This document shows, piece by piece, positions 1-11,974 of a stretch of DNA of 64,000 nt. Source of the stretch: Acanthosepion pharaonis (Eukaryota > Mollusca > Cephalopoda > Sepiida > Sepiidae). The notes beneath the pieces were generated by a model that was not told the DNA's origin, did no database searches, and was given only the letters and a program-made list of their open reading frames with translations. The stretch spans positions 609,501 through 673,500 of the forward strand of contig CAHIKZ030000805.1 in the NCBI GenBank assembly GCA_903632075.3, written 5' to 3'. The first letter of the stretch is position 1, and each line of letters begins with the position of its first letter. Position numbers and translations under genes: made by a program.

Positions 1-1559
1 TTTGTTTCTCAAAAGCTTTTACTCCCACTCTCCTTTTCTCCACCTTCAAAAGTTTTAATCAGCCCATCAGGTTTCAGCTTCAACTTCTTCGACATCTATA
101 AGGATAATTATGTTTATGTCACCGTAAAGTTTTCTGATGACATTGATGTTTAACTTTAGGCACAGACTTGACAGAAACAACAATTACAGTTTGTAGTCAA
201 CTGGAAACAACCCACCCACACATGCACCACATTCTGCTCAAGTGGAGTTTGTCTGAGCTAAAAGAAAAGGCACATATCCACTCAGCTTAACTCACAGCTA
301 AAAGTTATTGATTAAAAAGCTTATGATTACATTGTTTTTTCTTCTTCCCTCTGATATAACTATTCATATTTGAAGATGTCTAACACACAAAAATAATTTG
401 TTATTTCTGTTTTCTTACTGTCATGACTAGTTTAGCAATATTAGTTTGCCAGATCTTTATCTGTTTTCTTTTCTTGACCTTCTCTGTGCATTCAGTTTGT
501 ACTTTTGTGTGTATGGTGCTCTCTCTCCCTATACCTCTTTGATCAATTTGTTTGTCCTTGCTCTTCCAGTGTATCTGTACTAATTGACCATTACTTTGTA
601 CTACCTGCGTTTTTCTCCATTCTATTTTGTTTCTTTCCACCATGGCCATGTGTCAACTTCTACTCTCTCTCTCTCTTAATATTCAGAATAGAACAGTCAA
701 GTAGATATTCTCTTGATAATTGTCTCTTTATTCATGTTCAGAGATTTTAAAGAAATAATATTGTATGGAAAATAGCTTTCTCTGTACAACTACTTTTTTT
801 CCATTCAAAAGCATTTTAAAGTGTTGATTGGGGAGGGTAGCATATTTCATAATTTCAGCTTACATTGTTATGCATAAAATTTAAAATAAAGCCTATGTGA
901 ACCTTTGACATTCAGCCTTATATTAACCCAGTTGCATACTCACTTGGCAAGTGCATCTTTGTGCTAGTTTCATTGGTGCACAGTTAGCAGCAGCCTTCTC
1001 TACTAGGTTTGCACCTGATAAGGGTACATTGGCTGGTGCAGGCCTCATTGGATACATGCAATGTAAGGGACTCTAGATACTTGGTGTATTCTCTTCACCC
1101 TCTCACTTCCCCAGACTTATTACTTGTCTTTTCTAAACCAATTTATTGTTTCTGACTAAGATTTGTAAAACAGATTGGTTCACATGTATATGCAAACAAA
1201 CTTGTTTTCTTAGAAAGCATTGTGAGTCCCAATTTACCAGAATTTCTTTCTTTGGACTTTATCAATTGTCTCCTTTTCTCTGGAGTCCTTATTGAACCAA
1301 CTCTTTTTCTCTTTTATTGATTTCATGCTTTTTCTTACTGTTGTGATTTTTGTTTTCCTTTAGTTTTTTTTTTTTTTTTTTTCTGTATTAAAAAAGACTT
1401 TTTGTGGATTATTTTGCCACATTCTTTCACATATTCCCTCTTTTCCCCTTTTCCTTTTTCATCTGACAAGATTTTACCTTCCTTCCTTTCATCCATCCAT
1501 CCTTCCTTCCCACTTTATATCCCTGCTGGATTCCTAATCCGTATTGTTCTCTCCTTCAG
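1..1559 (+). other. Non-coding DNA upstream of the ZNF609-like exon, probably intron
   Basis: AT-rich sequence without a convincing coding region. Its last part is pyrimidine-rich (a T run near 1363-1382, then many CTT/CCTT blocks at 1430-1515) and leads into the acceptor at 1549-1559, as expected for the 3' end of an intron. The short ORFs here have no recognisable domain. The open frame from the ATG at 1402 to 1558 encodes a pyrimidine-driven F/S/P/I/L string unlike the protein that follows, so I read it as intron. Confidence 0.6.
1549..1559 (+). promoter_or_regulatory. Splice acceptor of the large coding exon
   Basis: A pyrimidine tract (TTGTTCTCTCCTTCAG) ends in AG at 1558-1559. The protein changes from low-complexity translated pyrimidines to charged, conserved-looking sequence (SDLESRTPKGRGKRGRG) just after it. 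The exon would begin at 1560 with the last base of a split codon. Confidence 0.65.
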
Positions 1560-4500
1560 ATTCAACTGTGACTCCCCTGTAAGTGACCTCGAATCAAGAA
1601 CACCGAAGGGACGTGGAAAACGGGGACGGGGCAACACTGCTACACCCGTCAACGAACGTGTGAATAGCAATAATAGCAACAACAGCAACAGCAGCAACGC
1701 CAACAACAGCAACAACAACAGCAACAATGAGGGTCGCAAATTGAGGAAAGGTCGGAGATGTGGTGGCAATAGTTTCCAAGCCCCACCCAGCCCTGCCAAG
1801 CCAGAGCATGACCGTAGCAGTTCCTTAAAACGGAAAGGGCGGCCCTCTGATTTGGATCTCTCTGTTCCTCCCGACTCATCCAAAGGTAGTAAACGATGTC
1901 GTTCAAGCTCTAGAGGTGCCACAGCTGCCTCCAACACCACCAATAACCAGAACTCCAATACATCATCTACAGGCAGCATTGGTACTACAGTGACAATTGT
2001 TAGTAGCAATGGTTCCACCCCAGGAGAAAGTACATCTCCTGGACTTCTAACTTGTCCAGAAGCCAACTGCAACAAACAGTACAAACACATCAATGGTCTA
2101 CGCTACCATCAGTCACATGCACATCACAGTGCCATGCTCCAAGCACAAGAAGCTGAGGAAAATCTCCGCGACGACAATGCTGCAAGCATGGAGGAGAATG
2201 CTACTGATGAAGAAATTGCCAGGGTTCGGAAAGATGAGCCTGCTGAAATGTCTGCTGGAAAGGCAAGTCGTAAAGACAAAATCAAAGAGGAATCAATGAG
2301 TGATGATAACATTGCTGCAGATTGTTCGCTTTCTACAGAGCAACAGTCTGACACTGGTCTGTGTCCTCCCAGCTCAACAGATGATAGTGATGCTCAGAAA
2401 TGTGCCCCAGAAAAGCTGCCTGCCATAAAAATTGAGCCATCTGTGGAGGGTCTGAAAACTGAGAAGGTAACAATAAAGACTGAACATCCTTCAAGTTGTT
2501 CAGGTCCAATTCCTCCATCAGCTCCTGGCCATTCGGTCAGTAGTGTGTCCAAACAATCTCTAACCACCCAAATTTATCAATTGGCAGCTGCTCCTATGGG
2601 CTGCCTTGGCTCTGGGAGCGTTGCTATGGTAACACAAACTAACTGCCAAATTAACCCTCTTACAACAGTGACAACATCATCGGCTAGCAGTCCTGTGAGT
2701 AGCCAGTCCCTGCCAATCCCTGTCTCAGCCATGGGACCAATATCCCATGTTTCTGAATCCGATAAGGGTATCAAAACTGATAAATCATCTGTGCTAGATA
2801 AATCAAAAGTGAAAACACCAACACGACCCATTGTTCCAGCCCCAACTCCTCAAGTTGTGGCTTTTGCAGGTGGTGTTGGCTCCAACCATACCAGCCTGAC
2901 TTCAGTTCCTAGCACACACACTCAGGTATCTCCTTCTCTTAAACCCATCCAACCCAAGCCAACAATTCTTGGTGAACCCATGAACATTAACCCAGCTCTT
3001 GTTGGACTCAAAGACAAAAAAGCCAAGCAGAAAAAGAAATGTAAAGAAAAAGATGGAATCAAACCTGGAGAACTTGGTCCAATGAAGGGTGACATTCCCA
3101 AATATGAACGGACAGCTGTGATCAAAGCAGTGGCTTCTCCTCCAAAGCCTGGAATGGAGTTGTTACAGAAAAAAGAAGGTGGCAGCTTAATGGAACCACC
3201 CCACCTAACCTCTGACCTGTCCCGGCCTGGTGCAGGCACTTTAGGCTGTGGTAATTCTGTGATCGCCTCTTCGCAGGTGTCACCAAAATCTGTTGATCCA
3301 AGCCACATGGCTCGTATGGCACAACCTCCTGGTCTCCTCAAAGTTGGCCCCTCAGGTTTGCTTTCAACTCCTGAGAGAAAAACACCAGTCAATGACGATG
3401 TCCAAAGTCCAGCTTATTCAGACATCTCTGATGCAAATGAATCAGGCTCACCAAGTCAGGGTGATACTCCTGTCAAGGGCAAAGAGGAATCATCTTCATC
3501 TCGTAAGCAAGAGAAACATGCCAATCAGAATCCCTCCGACCAGGCAGCTGCTCCTGTGCCACACTACAGCATGTATGGCTACTATGGTCAATCATCATAT
3601 CTTATGCCAAATGTGTCACAAGCCTCATCACCTCATGTCAGCCAGAGTGGCAGCTCTGTTAGCAACAGCAGTAGTGGCACAACAGTAAGCAACCACAAAA
3701 CACCAGGCTCTGTGAAAGGAGATCACTCATCATCTTCAAATTCTAGCAATGCTACTTCTGCTGCCTCCAGCCATGATGAGAAAGTGAGCATCTCCATTGA
3801 TGAAGGTAGCAAGATGATTGAAGAGAAGAAAATCAAAGAAGAAAAAGAAGATCCCAAACATAAAGAGGGAGCTCCACCAGGTGGTGGAGGTGGCACTGGT
3901 GGGCCAAGTGGTGGTGCCAGTGGACCAGGCCTGCCTCCGCCCGACTATCCACAAAAATTGTATTCCCCGTACTACTGGCACCAACACAATACCTACCAGT
4001 ACCCATATGGTTATATGGAACCATACTCTATGCATTTGGTCCCCCCTCAGTACAGGCCGTATGACAAAGTCCTTGAGGACCAAAAACGTCTTCAGCAACA
4101 TCATCAAGGCAAAGATGTTGAGCCAGTCAAGAAACCAGGAGATTACCACTCCAAATCTGGCTTGCCTGATGAATCAAAAGGCCCTCCACATTCAGACTTA
4201 CCACCCAATATGCGTTCAATAAAGTCCAACTCGCATGGTATTGCCTTGAAACCAACACCAGCTGACAAAATGACTGACAGTCACAAACTCACTTCAGAAA
4301 AGTCCCTTGAGCGGGACCGAGAACAAGCACTCAGGGAGAAACAGAATGAAAATCACCAAATCTTAAAAGAGAGCATTGAGCTCAAACCCCAAATGGACAA
4401 ATCCCGATATGAAATGTCCAGTTTGGAGGCCTACAGGATCCATGATGACATGCGCCACAGTGAGGAAATTCAGCGCTATTATATGTTCAACCAACAAAAA

Positions 4501-5559
4501 CTTATTGGACAAGAGAAACACAAAATGGACTTTGCTTCCAAGGCAGACATGCAGTCTATGGAATCTATGATTCCTAAAAGTTCTAGCCACAAATCTCTAG
4601 AACATGGTCGAATGCTTCCAGAAGACATTCATGTCAGGGACACTAGTAGTAGTAGTACTGGTAGTAGTGGTACTGGTTCAAGTAGCCACAATCCTTCCAA
4701 ACGGGATCTCTCAGACAATAAGAGCAAAGAGGTTGTACGTGATATGAATGCTGTGGGTAAGTCAATGTCATCAGACATGAAAGGCGATGAAAAGCAGCGA
4801 ATGATGATGATGGATAGAATGCGTAGCCCTGCTGACAGCCAAAAACTAAAAGGCTCTTACTCATCTTCTCTTAGTGCCAGTGGCAACAGTGGCAATAGTA
4901 ATAACAGCAGCAGCAATATCTCTTCTTCACCCAGCACCAACAGTAGCTCCAGCTCTAGCAATACGACGACGACAACAGCCACGACAACGACAACAACTGT
5001 GGCATCAGCTAGTTCAGCCAACTACCCTCATTACTTGTCATATCCTTATGTGCAATCCCCAGCATACAACCAGTTGCACTTTGACCCCTATCGACCTTTC
5101 AATCCTGTCCTAGGCTACCCAAACCCTCCCTATTTACACCCCACACACCTGGCCTACCGTGTGAACCCTAATGAGCCTGAAAAGGATGAGAAGAACTCCA
5201 ATCCATCAAAAACCTTGCTTAATCAGCCTGTTATTGGTGGATCTGAATTGGAAACTTTCAAATCCGCAGAAGTTATCCATCATTCATCATCAGCGCCATA
5301 TTTTGGCGTGCACAAAATGCATGAACTGCAAGAGAAACCTCTGTCATCACGGCCCTCTCCTTCCTCCTCTTCCAATTGTCACTCCTCGCCACACACAAAA
5401 TCTTCAATATCTGAGACATCAGTATCACCATCACCAAATTTTGAAAAAAGCAGGGACTATCAGAATTCTCCCCCTACCCAGAGACATGTTCACACACACC
5501 ATCATACCCATGTGGTTGGAACAACATTTCCTCTTTACCCTCCATTTACCAATAAGTAA
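1560..5559 (+). CDS. ZNF609-like: ZNF608/ZNF609 (scribbler/brakeless) family zinc-finger protein, large terminal coding exon
   Basis: About 1,330 codons in one frame, ending at TAA 5557-5559. A single C2H2-like finger lies at 2053-2124: Cys codons at 2053 and 2068, His codons at 2107, 2116 and 2122 (C-X4-C-X12-H-X2/4-H), with YKHINGLRYHQSHAH around the histidines. This lone finger inside a long disordered protein is the hallmark of the family. Further support is SPAYSDISDA (3406-3435), a Tyr/Pro-rich middle (3550-4060), a Gln/Arg coiled stretch after YDKVLEDQKR (4060-4110), and a His-rich tail ending FPLYPPFTNK. Low-complexity runs include Asn/Ser (1663-1728), poly-Gly (3880-3930) and poly-Thr (4960-5010). 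Family members are nuclear transcription co-regulators active in neural development; that role here is inferred. The N-terminal exons are not in the window. No frameshift is seen. Confidence 0.9.
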
Positions 5560-5979
5560 TAAAAAAAAGACAAAATAGCAAAACAAAAAAATGTTAAAAA
5601 TAAAAAAGACGTTTTTGGTGGGGGGGGGACAACGAGGAATCAGTATTAAATAAAAAGATTATCAAAAAGAAAGTTAAAAAAGGAAAAAGAAACAGTTAAT
5701 TTTTTATTATTTCACAGTTCACAGTTGAATGGACTACTTTTTCTGTGTAAAATAAGACAAAAACAAAAAGAATTAAAAAAAAACAATGTGAGAAAATTAA
5801 AAGAAAAAGCAAATAAAAACAATAAATATACAAAAAAAAAAAAACAGAAAATAAATTCCTCTTACTCCTATTTTCTCCCTATTTGCCTCTTCCCAGCCCC
5901 ACCAATCCTCAAAATGGAATGTATTTATCACAGCTAGTGAGGATAGATGCAGCCAAAACTGGAATGGGTACCTACTCAT

Positions 5980-6012
<33 letters not shown>

Positions 6013-6110
6013 TTCACACATCTGGTCTCATTCCTATCCTTTAACCCCTTCCCCTTGAATATATTCTCCAACTTTTCTGGATACATTGCAATCCTGTACA
6101 AAAAATAAAA
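5560..6110 (+). other. Probable 3' UTR of the ZNF609-like gene
   Basis: Very A-rich DNA follows the stop codon. AATAAA occurs at about 5812, 5821, 5850 and 6104; the last sits in a less A-biased context and could be the real polyadenylation signal. A (CT)n run lies within. The transcript end cannot be fixed from sequence alone and may lie further downstream. Confidence 0.5.
5978..6015. repeat. (CT)n microsatellite
   Basis: Two CT-dinucleotide runs separated by a TTT interruption, in the putative 3' UTR. On the other strand they give a spurious Arg/Glu repeat ORF. Confidence 0.9.
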
Positions 6111-7120
6111 TGAAATCTATCCCAGATCTACTGATTTACATTTTACTGCTCTTGTTTTTTTTTTATTTTCTTGATCCATTTGTTTTGTTTTTGTTTTTCA
6201 TTTTTTTCATATGTGTCAAAATTTAACTCTTTCCTCATCAAATGTTTACACTCTACCCCTTTCATCTGAGGTTCATTTTAAAATTGCTTCACTTTCCCCA
6301 GGATCCCATCCCCCAATATAATATATTAATTAGTATAAAACAAGAAGAAATACTATAAGAAGGGCAGATTACATCTATTGACATTTCTGATTTATATTCT
6401 TGTAAACTTACTGTTAATTTGCCAAAGTGACACCATATAAAAATGCAAAGTTCTTGTATTCTGATATCTACAAATAATTTTTATAGGCAGACTTTGATTT
6501 TCAACCCATTTATATTTTTGCATTTATCTCGCACATATACAAGTAAATGTATCTACTTATTAAAACACTTTCATGTATAGACAAATATATTGATCATCTC
6601 TTATTTTGGAAATGTGACTATTTACATTATCTTATCAAAATTTTATTTCTATACATAAATTAACAATTTTTCTTATTTTCAAATAGAAAAAATAGTTTTG
6701 GTTGTTAAAGCTTATATGTTAAAATCTATTCTTTCAACAATAAATAAATTTATAAGTTTTTTTATAAATCTCTAGCCTTCTTCTATTCTCTCTCCAGGTT
6801 AGAATTTAATTTTGCCCATGCTATTTTACATTATATGATACTTGATATTTTTTTTTTTTTTCAGACTTCTAAATAAAATTGTTTAGGAGAATAAAATGTT
6901 TTCTTCATAATATGGATTAATGAAGTGAGCAGAAGTTGATAAATAATCTTAAATGTGTACATTATTTTAGTAGACTTATGTGCAGTGCTAAAGTTTATTA
7001 AGTATATGTAATTTAGACATATTTCCTCATTCAAAATAACTTTGGGATCAAGGGTTTTTGGTGATTTTATTTTATTACATATGTTATTCTAATCAAGTTC
7101 TGTCAACTTGACTACTCTGA
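6111..7120. other. AT-rich DNA, no gene seen
   Basis: Only short homopolymer runs and stop-rich frames. It could still contain distal 3' UTR of the ZNF609-like gene, since further AATAAA motifs occur near 6740 and 6870, but nothing else can be supported. Confidence 0.4.
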
Positions 7121-7129
7121 AATAGTAGA

Positions 7130-7270
7130 CGAGTTTATTGCTCATTGGAAATGGTGAAAATAGCCATTGCCATACAGGAATCATTTGGTATTCATTGACT
7201 GATCTGTTAGTACTACTGTCGGTTGAAATTTATAAAATCTTACAGATATAATTCTTTTACTCTCTTGTTA
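7130..7270 (-). mobile_element. Non-LTR retrotransposon 3' fragment (same family as 21.8 kb and 30.7 kb)
   Basis: The minus strand reads FYKFQPTVVLTDQSMN, matching the C-terminal strings FYKFQFRIAVQSK (from 21795-22050) and FYKFRSKVALTA (from 30640-30990). The shared string suggests three truncated copies of one LINE family. Short and decayed. Confidence 0.35.
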
Positions 7271-7471
7271 GTTTACATTGACAGAATCAAAATTAAATTT
7301 AAACCTCATCTTTAAAAACATCTGTCTTGTTGGGATTTTTTTTTTTTTATTAGTGCAATATCACTTTTTTTTTTAATGAGAATTTATAAGAAATATTAGC
7401 TCCAAATCTGTGGCCAACTGACCTTTTAGATTTAAGCAAAAAAATATAGAGAAAAAGTATTTCGATAGCCA

Positions 7472-7764
7472 ACAGTTATTTAAAGCCAGGAAATATTTTA
7501 AGAGTGTAAGAATATTTTTTAGATAATAATGATTTAGCAATACAAGTCTTACTGATTAACCCATAGCTGGTGGGAATAAGGGGTGGATTCATATACTTCT
7601 CAAGGATATTTGTGCATAAATGAATATAACGAACCCAACTGGGATTGGAACTCTGTTCTCTAATTAAAAATTACAAACCATTACACCACCCTTGCACATC
7701 CAAGCATACAGCACTTGGTATTCACAAGTGGTCACCAGTGTTTCCACATGATGTAACCATAAGC
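7472..7764 (-). mobile_element. Composite 5S-tRNA SINE, minus strand, 5S head internally deleted
   Basis: Read on the minus strand it starts with a 5S rRNA-like 5' end (GCTTATGGTTACATCA), jumps to the 5S 3' part (GACCACTTGTGAATACCA), continues into a tRNA-like stretch (GGGTGGTGTAATGG), then a body with 'cccatagctggtgggaa' in reverse, and ends near GGCTTTAAATAAC. The same order is seen at 32.3 and 48.4 kb. The 5S box A/IE region is missing here, so the 5S promoter is probably dead. Confidence 0.8.
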
Positions 7765-7921
7765 ACTCTCTTCACAGTTAGCTATATAACTTAAAGGCTC
7801 TTTAGATTATAAATATCTGGATAAGCTTCTTTAATCTTGGCTGCAATAATACAATACTGGATTATTCTTATTTTAAATAAACAGCTTATAGGTATATCCT
7901 GTTGAAAAACACAGGTTCTTG

Positions 7922-8266
7922 TATCATCACCAAAGTTAAACAATATCACGATTGGTCAGTTCCTAGATGGGTGGCTACTTGGGAATACCAGGTGCTGTAA
8001 TCTTGGACGTGCTGGTGGTGTAATGGATAATGACATGGAATTGGAAATTGGAGAGCCAAGTTCAAATTCCAGTTAAGTTTGCTATATTCACTTAGCACAC
8101 AGATACCCTTCATAAGGTATGAATCCACCTCTTCTCCCTCCAACTATGGGTTAATTAGTAGGACTTGTATCAGTAAATTATTATTGTCTCCAAAATATTG
8201 TTACAATCTAAGAATATTTTTTGGCTTTAAAATAACCTGCCAAGTGTTGAGAACTGTAAAAAAAAC
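7922..8266 (+). mobile_element. Composite 5S-tRNA SINE, plus strand, 5' truncated
   Basis: It begins inside the 5S part (ATCACCAAAGTTAAACAA, then CCTAGATGGGTGGCTACT, equivalent to the 5S box C region), followed by GTGGTGTAATGGATAATG, a B-box-like GTTCAAATTCC and the family's 3' end TTTGGCTTTAAAATAACC. It lies 158 bp from an inverted copy. Confidence 0.82.
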
Positions 8267-8561
8267 AAATCAATAAATACACAACACTTGTAAGCTTCAC
8301 TGAAGACACAGAAGGATAATGGTTCATCATCTTAAGCTCTACACTGTGATATACACAAGTAAAGAACCTGAAATAAAATAAAGTGAGTGCATATAGGGTT
8401 AAACTGAATGATTTTTGGCCAATGCTTTTGTCGGTACTCCAATCAATTGTATTGATTTGCCATGATAAATAAAAGTTTTGGTTATTAAAATGTTTATACT
8501 GCAATAAATCTATTATGGTTACAAAACCAGAAAAAAGAATCAATGATAGTGATTTTAAGCT

Positions 8562-10030
8562 ATGGTGATGTTAATATTAGGTGATGAGAAATTTATTAAA
8601 TTAGGGCCAGTTGAGTTTTTTGTTAAATCTAAAAATATTGAACTTAATTTTCAGAAACATCTGCTCAAATTAATAAAGCAAAAGGTACTCCTGGTAGACA
8701 TTTACAAAGTCATCATGATTTGGTTCACAGGGGCCCCTGTTTATATTTGTAACCTAGGACCTATAAGAACAGTGTTGCAGTTCAACTTATTTGGGCAAAA
8801 TTTGGCAAAAAGATTAACTGAATTATGACAACATTGTGTTGAATATGTATTCAAAAGACTCTATCAAAGATTTATATATTATTGTCCTTTTAAGTCTGAC
8901 AATAAATTTATGTGTTCTGCTTCTGGAAACAATAAATATCCGTACTTATGCTATGTGCTATAGTCATTTTTCTCCCTCTTTGTATTACTTAAACTCTCTA
9001 ATGAGTTTTATCAAGTTGGCCACAATGTCCATCAAATTTAGCTTAAATGATGTGATGTACTGGCTGATGGATGGGGCATCAATCTGTAGCCCTTTAGGAC
9101 CTGCTATGATTAATATATTCTTGAGGTTTTATGAGCAAAGAACATTTGCTAATGCCAAATGACCCAACTGCTATGTACATTGATGACACTTTCTGTATGT
9201 TTAAAAGCAATTTGGAAACATTTCATGAAATTTTGAATCTGGCTTTCTGTTTTACTTGTGAAAAAGAGAGCATGGTACCTGGCTCTGTATGATGAAAAAG
9301 AGAGCATGGTACCTGGCTCTGTATGATGAAAAAGAAAGTGTGGTACCTGGTTCTCTGTATGATGAAAAAGAGAGCATGGTATCTTCTTGGATGTTATGAT
9401 ACAAAGACAATGTTCCAACTTAATTACATCTGTGTACTAAAAGCCGACATGGGATTATATACTCGCTTGGATTCATTTTGTATCTGACATGTAAAATTAG
9501 TTTTATAAAGATCTTACTTACTGTTCTATTCTATAAATTAGAACAAGAATTGGTGTAGTCAAAATAAGAAAAATATTTGGTGATAAGGTCTGTCCTCTAA
9601 ATGTTGTGAAATTTAGCATTAATGCTTAGATTGCACAGTTTTGTAAGTTTAAAAGATTTGGTCCACAAAAATGCCTAATATATCTTGTATTTTTATAAAC
9701 TGACAAAGCTGGAATGAGATTTACTAAGCAAATCTCAACTACTAGTGTTAGGCATTGCTATTTCTCATCCTATTTACGTATTATGTTCTCTTCTCACTCT
9801 ATGTGAAGACCAATTCAAAAAGATGTCTTTCCTATCTTTAAAACTAGCTCTGTAATATGTAAATGTCAGTTTGAAGCTGACTATATAGGTAGGACCACTC
9901 AACTTTTATAGAAGAGAATTACTCACCATGTCCTGTCATTCATTAGAAAGAGTTAATGAGATAATTAGCATAAGTGCGCCGACACTGCAATTGCGGAAGC
10001 CCTGGAAACTTTTTATTAAATCAAAACAAT
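8562..10030 (+). pseudogene. Decayed Penelope-like retroelement (reverse transcriptase plus GIY-YIG nuclease)
   Basis: Several frames carry consecutive Penelope-like element (PLE) motifs. At 8562-8825: KLGPVEFFVKSKNIELNFQK and later NLAKRLTEL. At 8930-9160: INIRTYAMCY, then LATMSIKFSLNDVMYWLMDG followed by SPLGPAMINIFLRFYE, the characteristic PLE reverse transcriptase core. At 9175-9240: YIDDTFCMFKSNLE, where the RT catalytic box would be (Y-x-D-D). At 9640-9680: RFGPQKCPIYL. At 9800-9930: CQFEADYIGRTTQLL, the GIY-YIG endonuclease signature. Frameshifts and stops interrupt every segment, so it is dead. A tandem repeat interrupts it at 9252-9395. PLEs are single-unit retroelements whose RT is related to telomerase and which cut DNA with GIY-YIG. 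Confidence 0.8.
9252..9395 (+). repeat. Tandem repeat, about 34-bp unit, nearly 4 copies
   Basis: GAAAAAGAGAGCATGGTACC followed by TGGCTCTGTATGAT recurs at 9257, 9291, 9325 (diverged) and 9363 (partial), within the Penelope-like relic just after the RT core. The expansion probably arose after the element died. Confidence 0.85.
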
Positions 10031-10734
10031 CTTGTGTAAACAGAAGGATTGGTTGTGTGGATTTTGTGATCTGTTTATGAAAAATATATTTGCCTCAATA
10101 TATATTGATGTACGTTTTTCATTTTGTCTTTTTCATGTTCTTTTTTATTCTTTGTACACAGTAATTTTATTTATTGCGATTGAGCCTAACAAGTAAGGAA
10201 CAATAACCAGTTAACTCATTCCATTTTGTTTTTCTCTTTTGTTTGCTTCTATTTTTATACCAATTACTATAGCTGTGGTTTTTCCATTTCCTGACATTTT
10301 TTTTTGTTGTTTATGCCTCTTTTTATTAATGTAAAAAAAAAAAAAAATATCCTAAAATCTCATACTTTCTAAAACATGTGCCTATATTACATGTAATTAA
10401 TAAACCTTAATACTGTATATAATTCACCTATAATAACATATAGATTTAAGATCATTTAGAAATTCCTGTCCACATTAATAATCCACCTTTTGAAGAAAAC
10501 TTTATTTTATTCTCCTAACGAGATTTTTTTCATTTAGAAATCTCTATGAAAAAAAAAAAAAAAAAAATTAGACATCAGATAAAAATTAATGCTGCTCAAA
10601 CAAATGATGAAATTTTTGTCTTTAAATTGAAGTGACATTCAATAACTTTCACTTTGCGGAAGGAATAGAGAAAGAGGAAAATGTTCTAATATATTTATCA
10701 ATCCCAAATTCTTGCAATGCATCATATTCACTAT
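10031..10734. other. AT-rich DNA, no gene seen
   Basis: Poly-A and poly-T runs (near 10330 and 10550) and no convincing element. Confidence 0.4.
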
Positions 10735-10737
10735 CTA

Positions 10738-10740
<3 letters not shown>

Positions 10741-10798
<58 letters not shown>

Positions 10799-10946
10799 GA
10801 CTCCCCTGTCATATTTGATGTATGAGGGTCAAGCAGCTCAGTTCCTAGAAACCCACAACCAGACACCAGCACATATGATTTGATTATAGTGGTGAAGGCT
10901 TTTTGCAGAATCCAAGCCACTATCCACTATTCCACTGTATATCCTC

Positions 10947-10982
<36 letters not shown>

Positions 10983-10995
10983 GTGTGTGTGTGTG
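10741..10995. repeat. Two (TA)n microsatellites flanking a 150-bp unique stretch
   Basis: (TA)n at 10741-10795 and 10950-10980, the second followed by (GT)n. The sequence beside the first array (GTGGACTCCCCTGTCA ... GAGGGTCA) resembles the reverse complement of the sequence beside the array at 14884 (GTGGACTCTCCTATCGAGGG), so both arrays adjoin the same dispersed repeat. Confidence 0.85.
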
Positions 10996-11039
10996 AACTA
11001 AATGTTCACACAATACAAAGTGCAAGAGCCACTCAAGAA

Positions 11040-11330
11040 GGTTACTAGTTACTAAATGAGGTTGCATGGAATTAAAGGTGGGTAAGTGCAGATTATAAGG
11101 ATATATACAATAGAAAATGGTTCATCCTAGACTTGAAAATCTTAACATTCAAACTGTCAGGGGGGGGTTGTTCCATAAAGTAGTAGTTCTTGGAAAGAGA
11201 CTGTCCAAATGAAATTCCTTTCCAATGGATTACAAAGGGAATAAGGATGATTTGTCCTTGTGTATATGGTATGGTGGGTCTTAACTCTAAAGGTCTCAAC
11301 TGGTGGAACTAGGGAATGTAACTCATCTGA
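11040..11330 (-). mobile_element. Probable non-LTR reverse transcriptase C-terminal fragment
   Basis: The minus strand reads QPPPDSLNVKIFKSRMNHFLL, resembling the 'W-N-x-L-P-x-x-...-F-K-x-R-x-N-x-x-L' tail common in non-LTR reverse transcriptases. No catalytic part is present and family identity is uncertain. Confidence 0.4.
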
Positions 11331-11586
11331 ACATTTTTCATTGAAATAGCAAGAGAGTTGTGATAAGTTTGCAATCTTTCATCTGTGAGAGATGAAGAAA
11401 CTGTTCAAATGGAATAAGGAGGATTTATCCTAGTGTACAATGTTTTGTTTGTAGGACATGGGTGTTGTAGGGTGGAATATACTTCAACACATATAAGGTT
11501 GAGTATTGGGAACAAATTTTTAAGAAATCATATTTTTATCCTTAAAGATTAGTATTCAATTTACTTTTACTTATTTTAGTCCAGAG

Positions 11587-11974
11587 TGCCATGTACACCC
11601 AAGTATGGTGTGAGTTTTTATGATCAGTTTTTAAGCAAAATATAGGGGGTGGTACTATACACAGATAATTTTTTTGAAGGGTTTAAAAATCATGCATTTT
11701 AGGTGATGGTATCTAAATCTTTGTATCAGATATTTTACGATAAGTGGTTATCCTCACAATTTTAGGGTAGCTTTGTACAAAAAAGAATAAAGACCATTTA
11801 TTTGCTATAAAATATGTCCAGGATGATACCCACTATGGTAGGTCTACTATTATTGCTCAGAAGCTGGGGTTAGATTATACACAAACTATATGAAAAGAAA
11901 ACAGGTTTTTCACAAAAATTACAGGGGTCATACTATACAAGAAATAGGCTTATATATAAGTATCTATGAATATT
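11587..11974 (+). mobile_element. Degraded MITE of the 'accgtatatactcg' family
   Basis: Colinear with the better copy at 42682-43344: shared strings include TATGATCAGTTTTTA, TTTGTACAAAAAAGAAT and GTCTACTATTATTGCTCAGA. The termini have drifted (GTACACCCAAGTATGG on the left, TTATATATAAGTATCTATG on the right). No coding capacity. Confidence 0.65.

Noticed and set aside
1402..1558. N-terminal part of the large ORF as real coding sequence (start at ATG 1402)
   Set aside because: It translates a pyrimidine tract ahead of a good splice acceptor and looks nothing like the following protein, so I start the exon at 1560.
1515..2093. 192-codon minus-strand ORF with poly-Leu
   Set aside because: Antisense shadow of the Asn/Ser-coding AAC/AGC repeats in the ZNF609-like exon.
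5797..6021. Arg/Glu-rich minus-strand ORF
   Set aside because: Produced by the (CT)n run and the A-rich 3' UTR.
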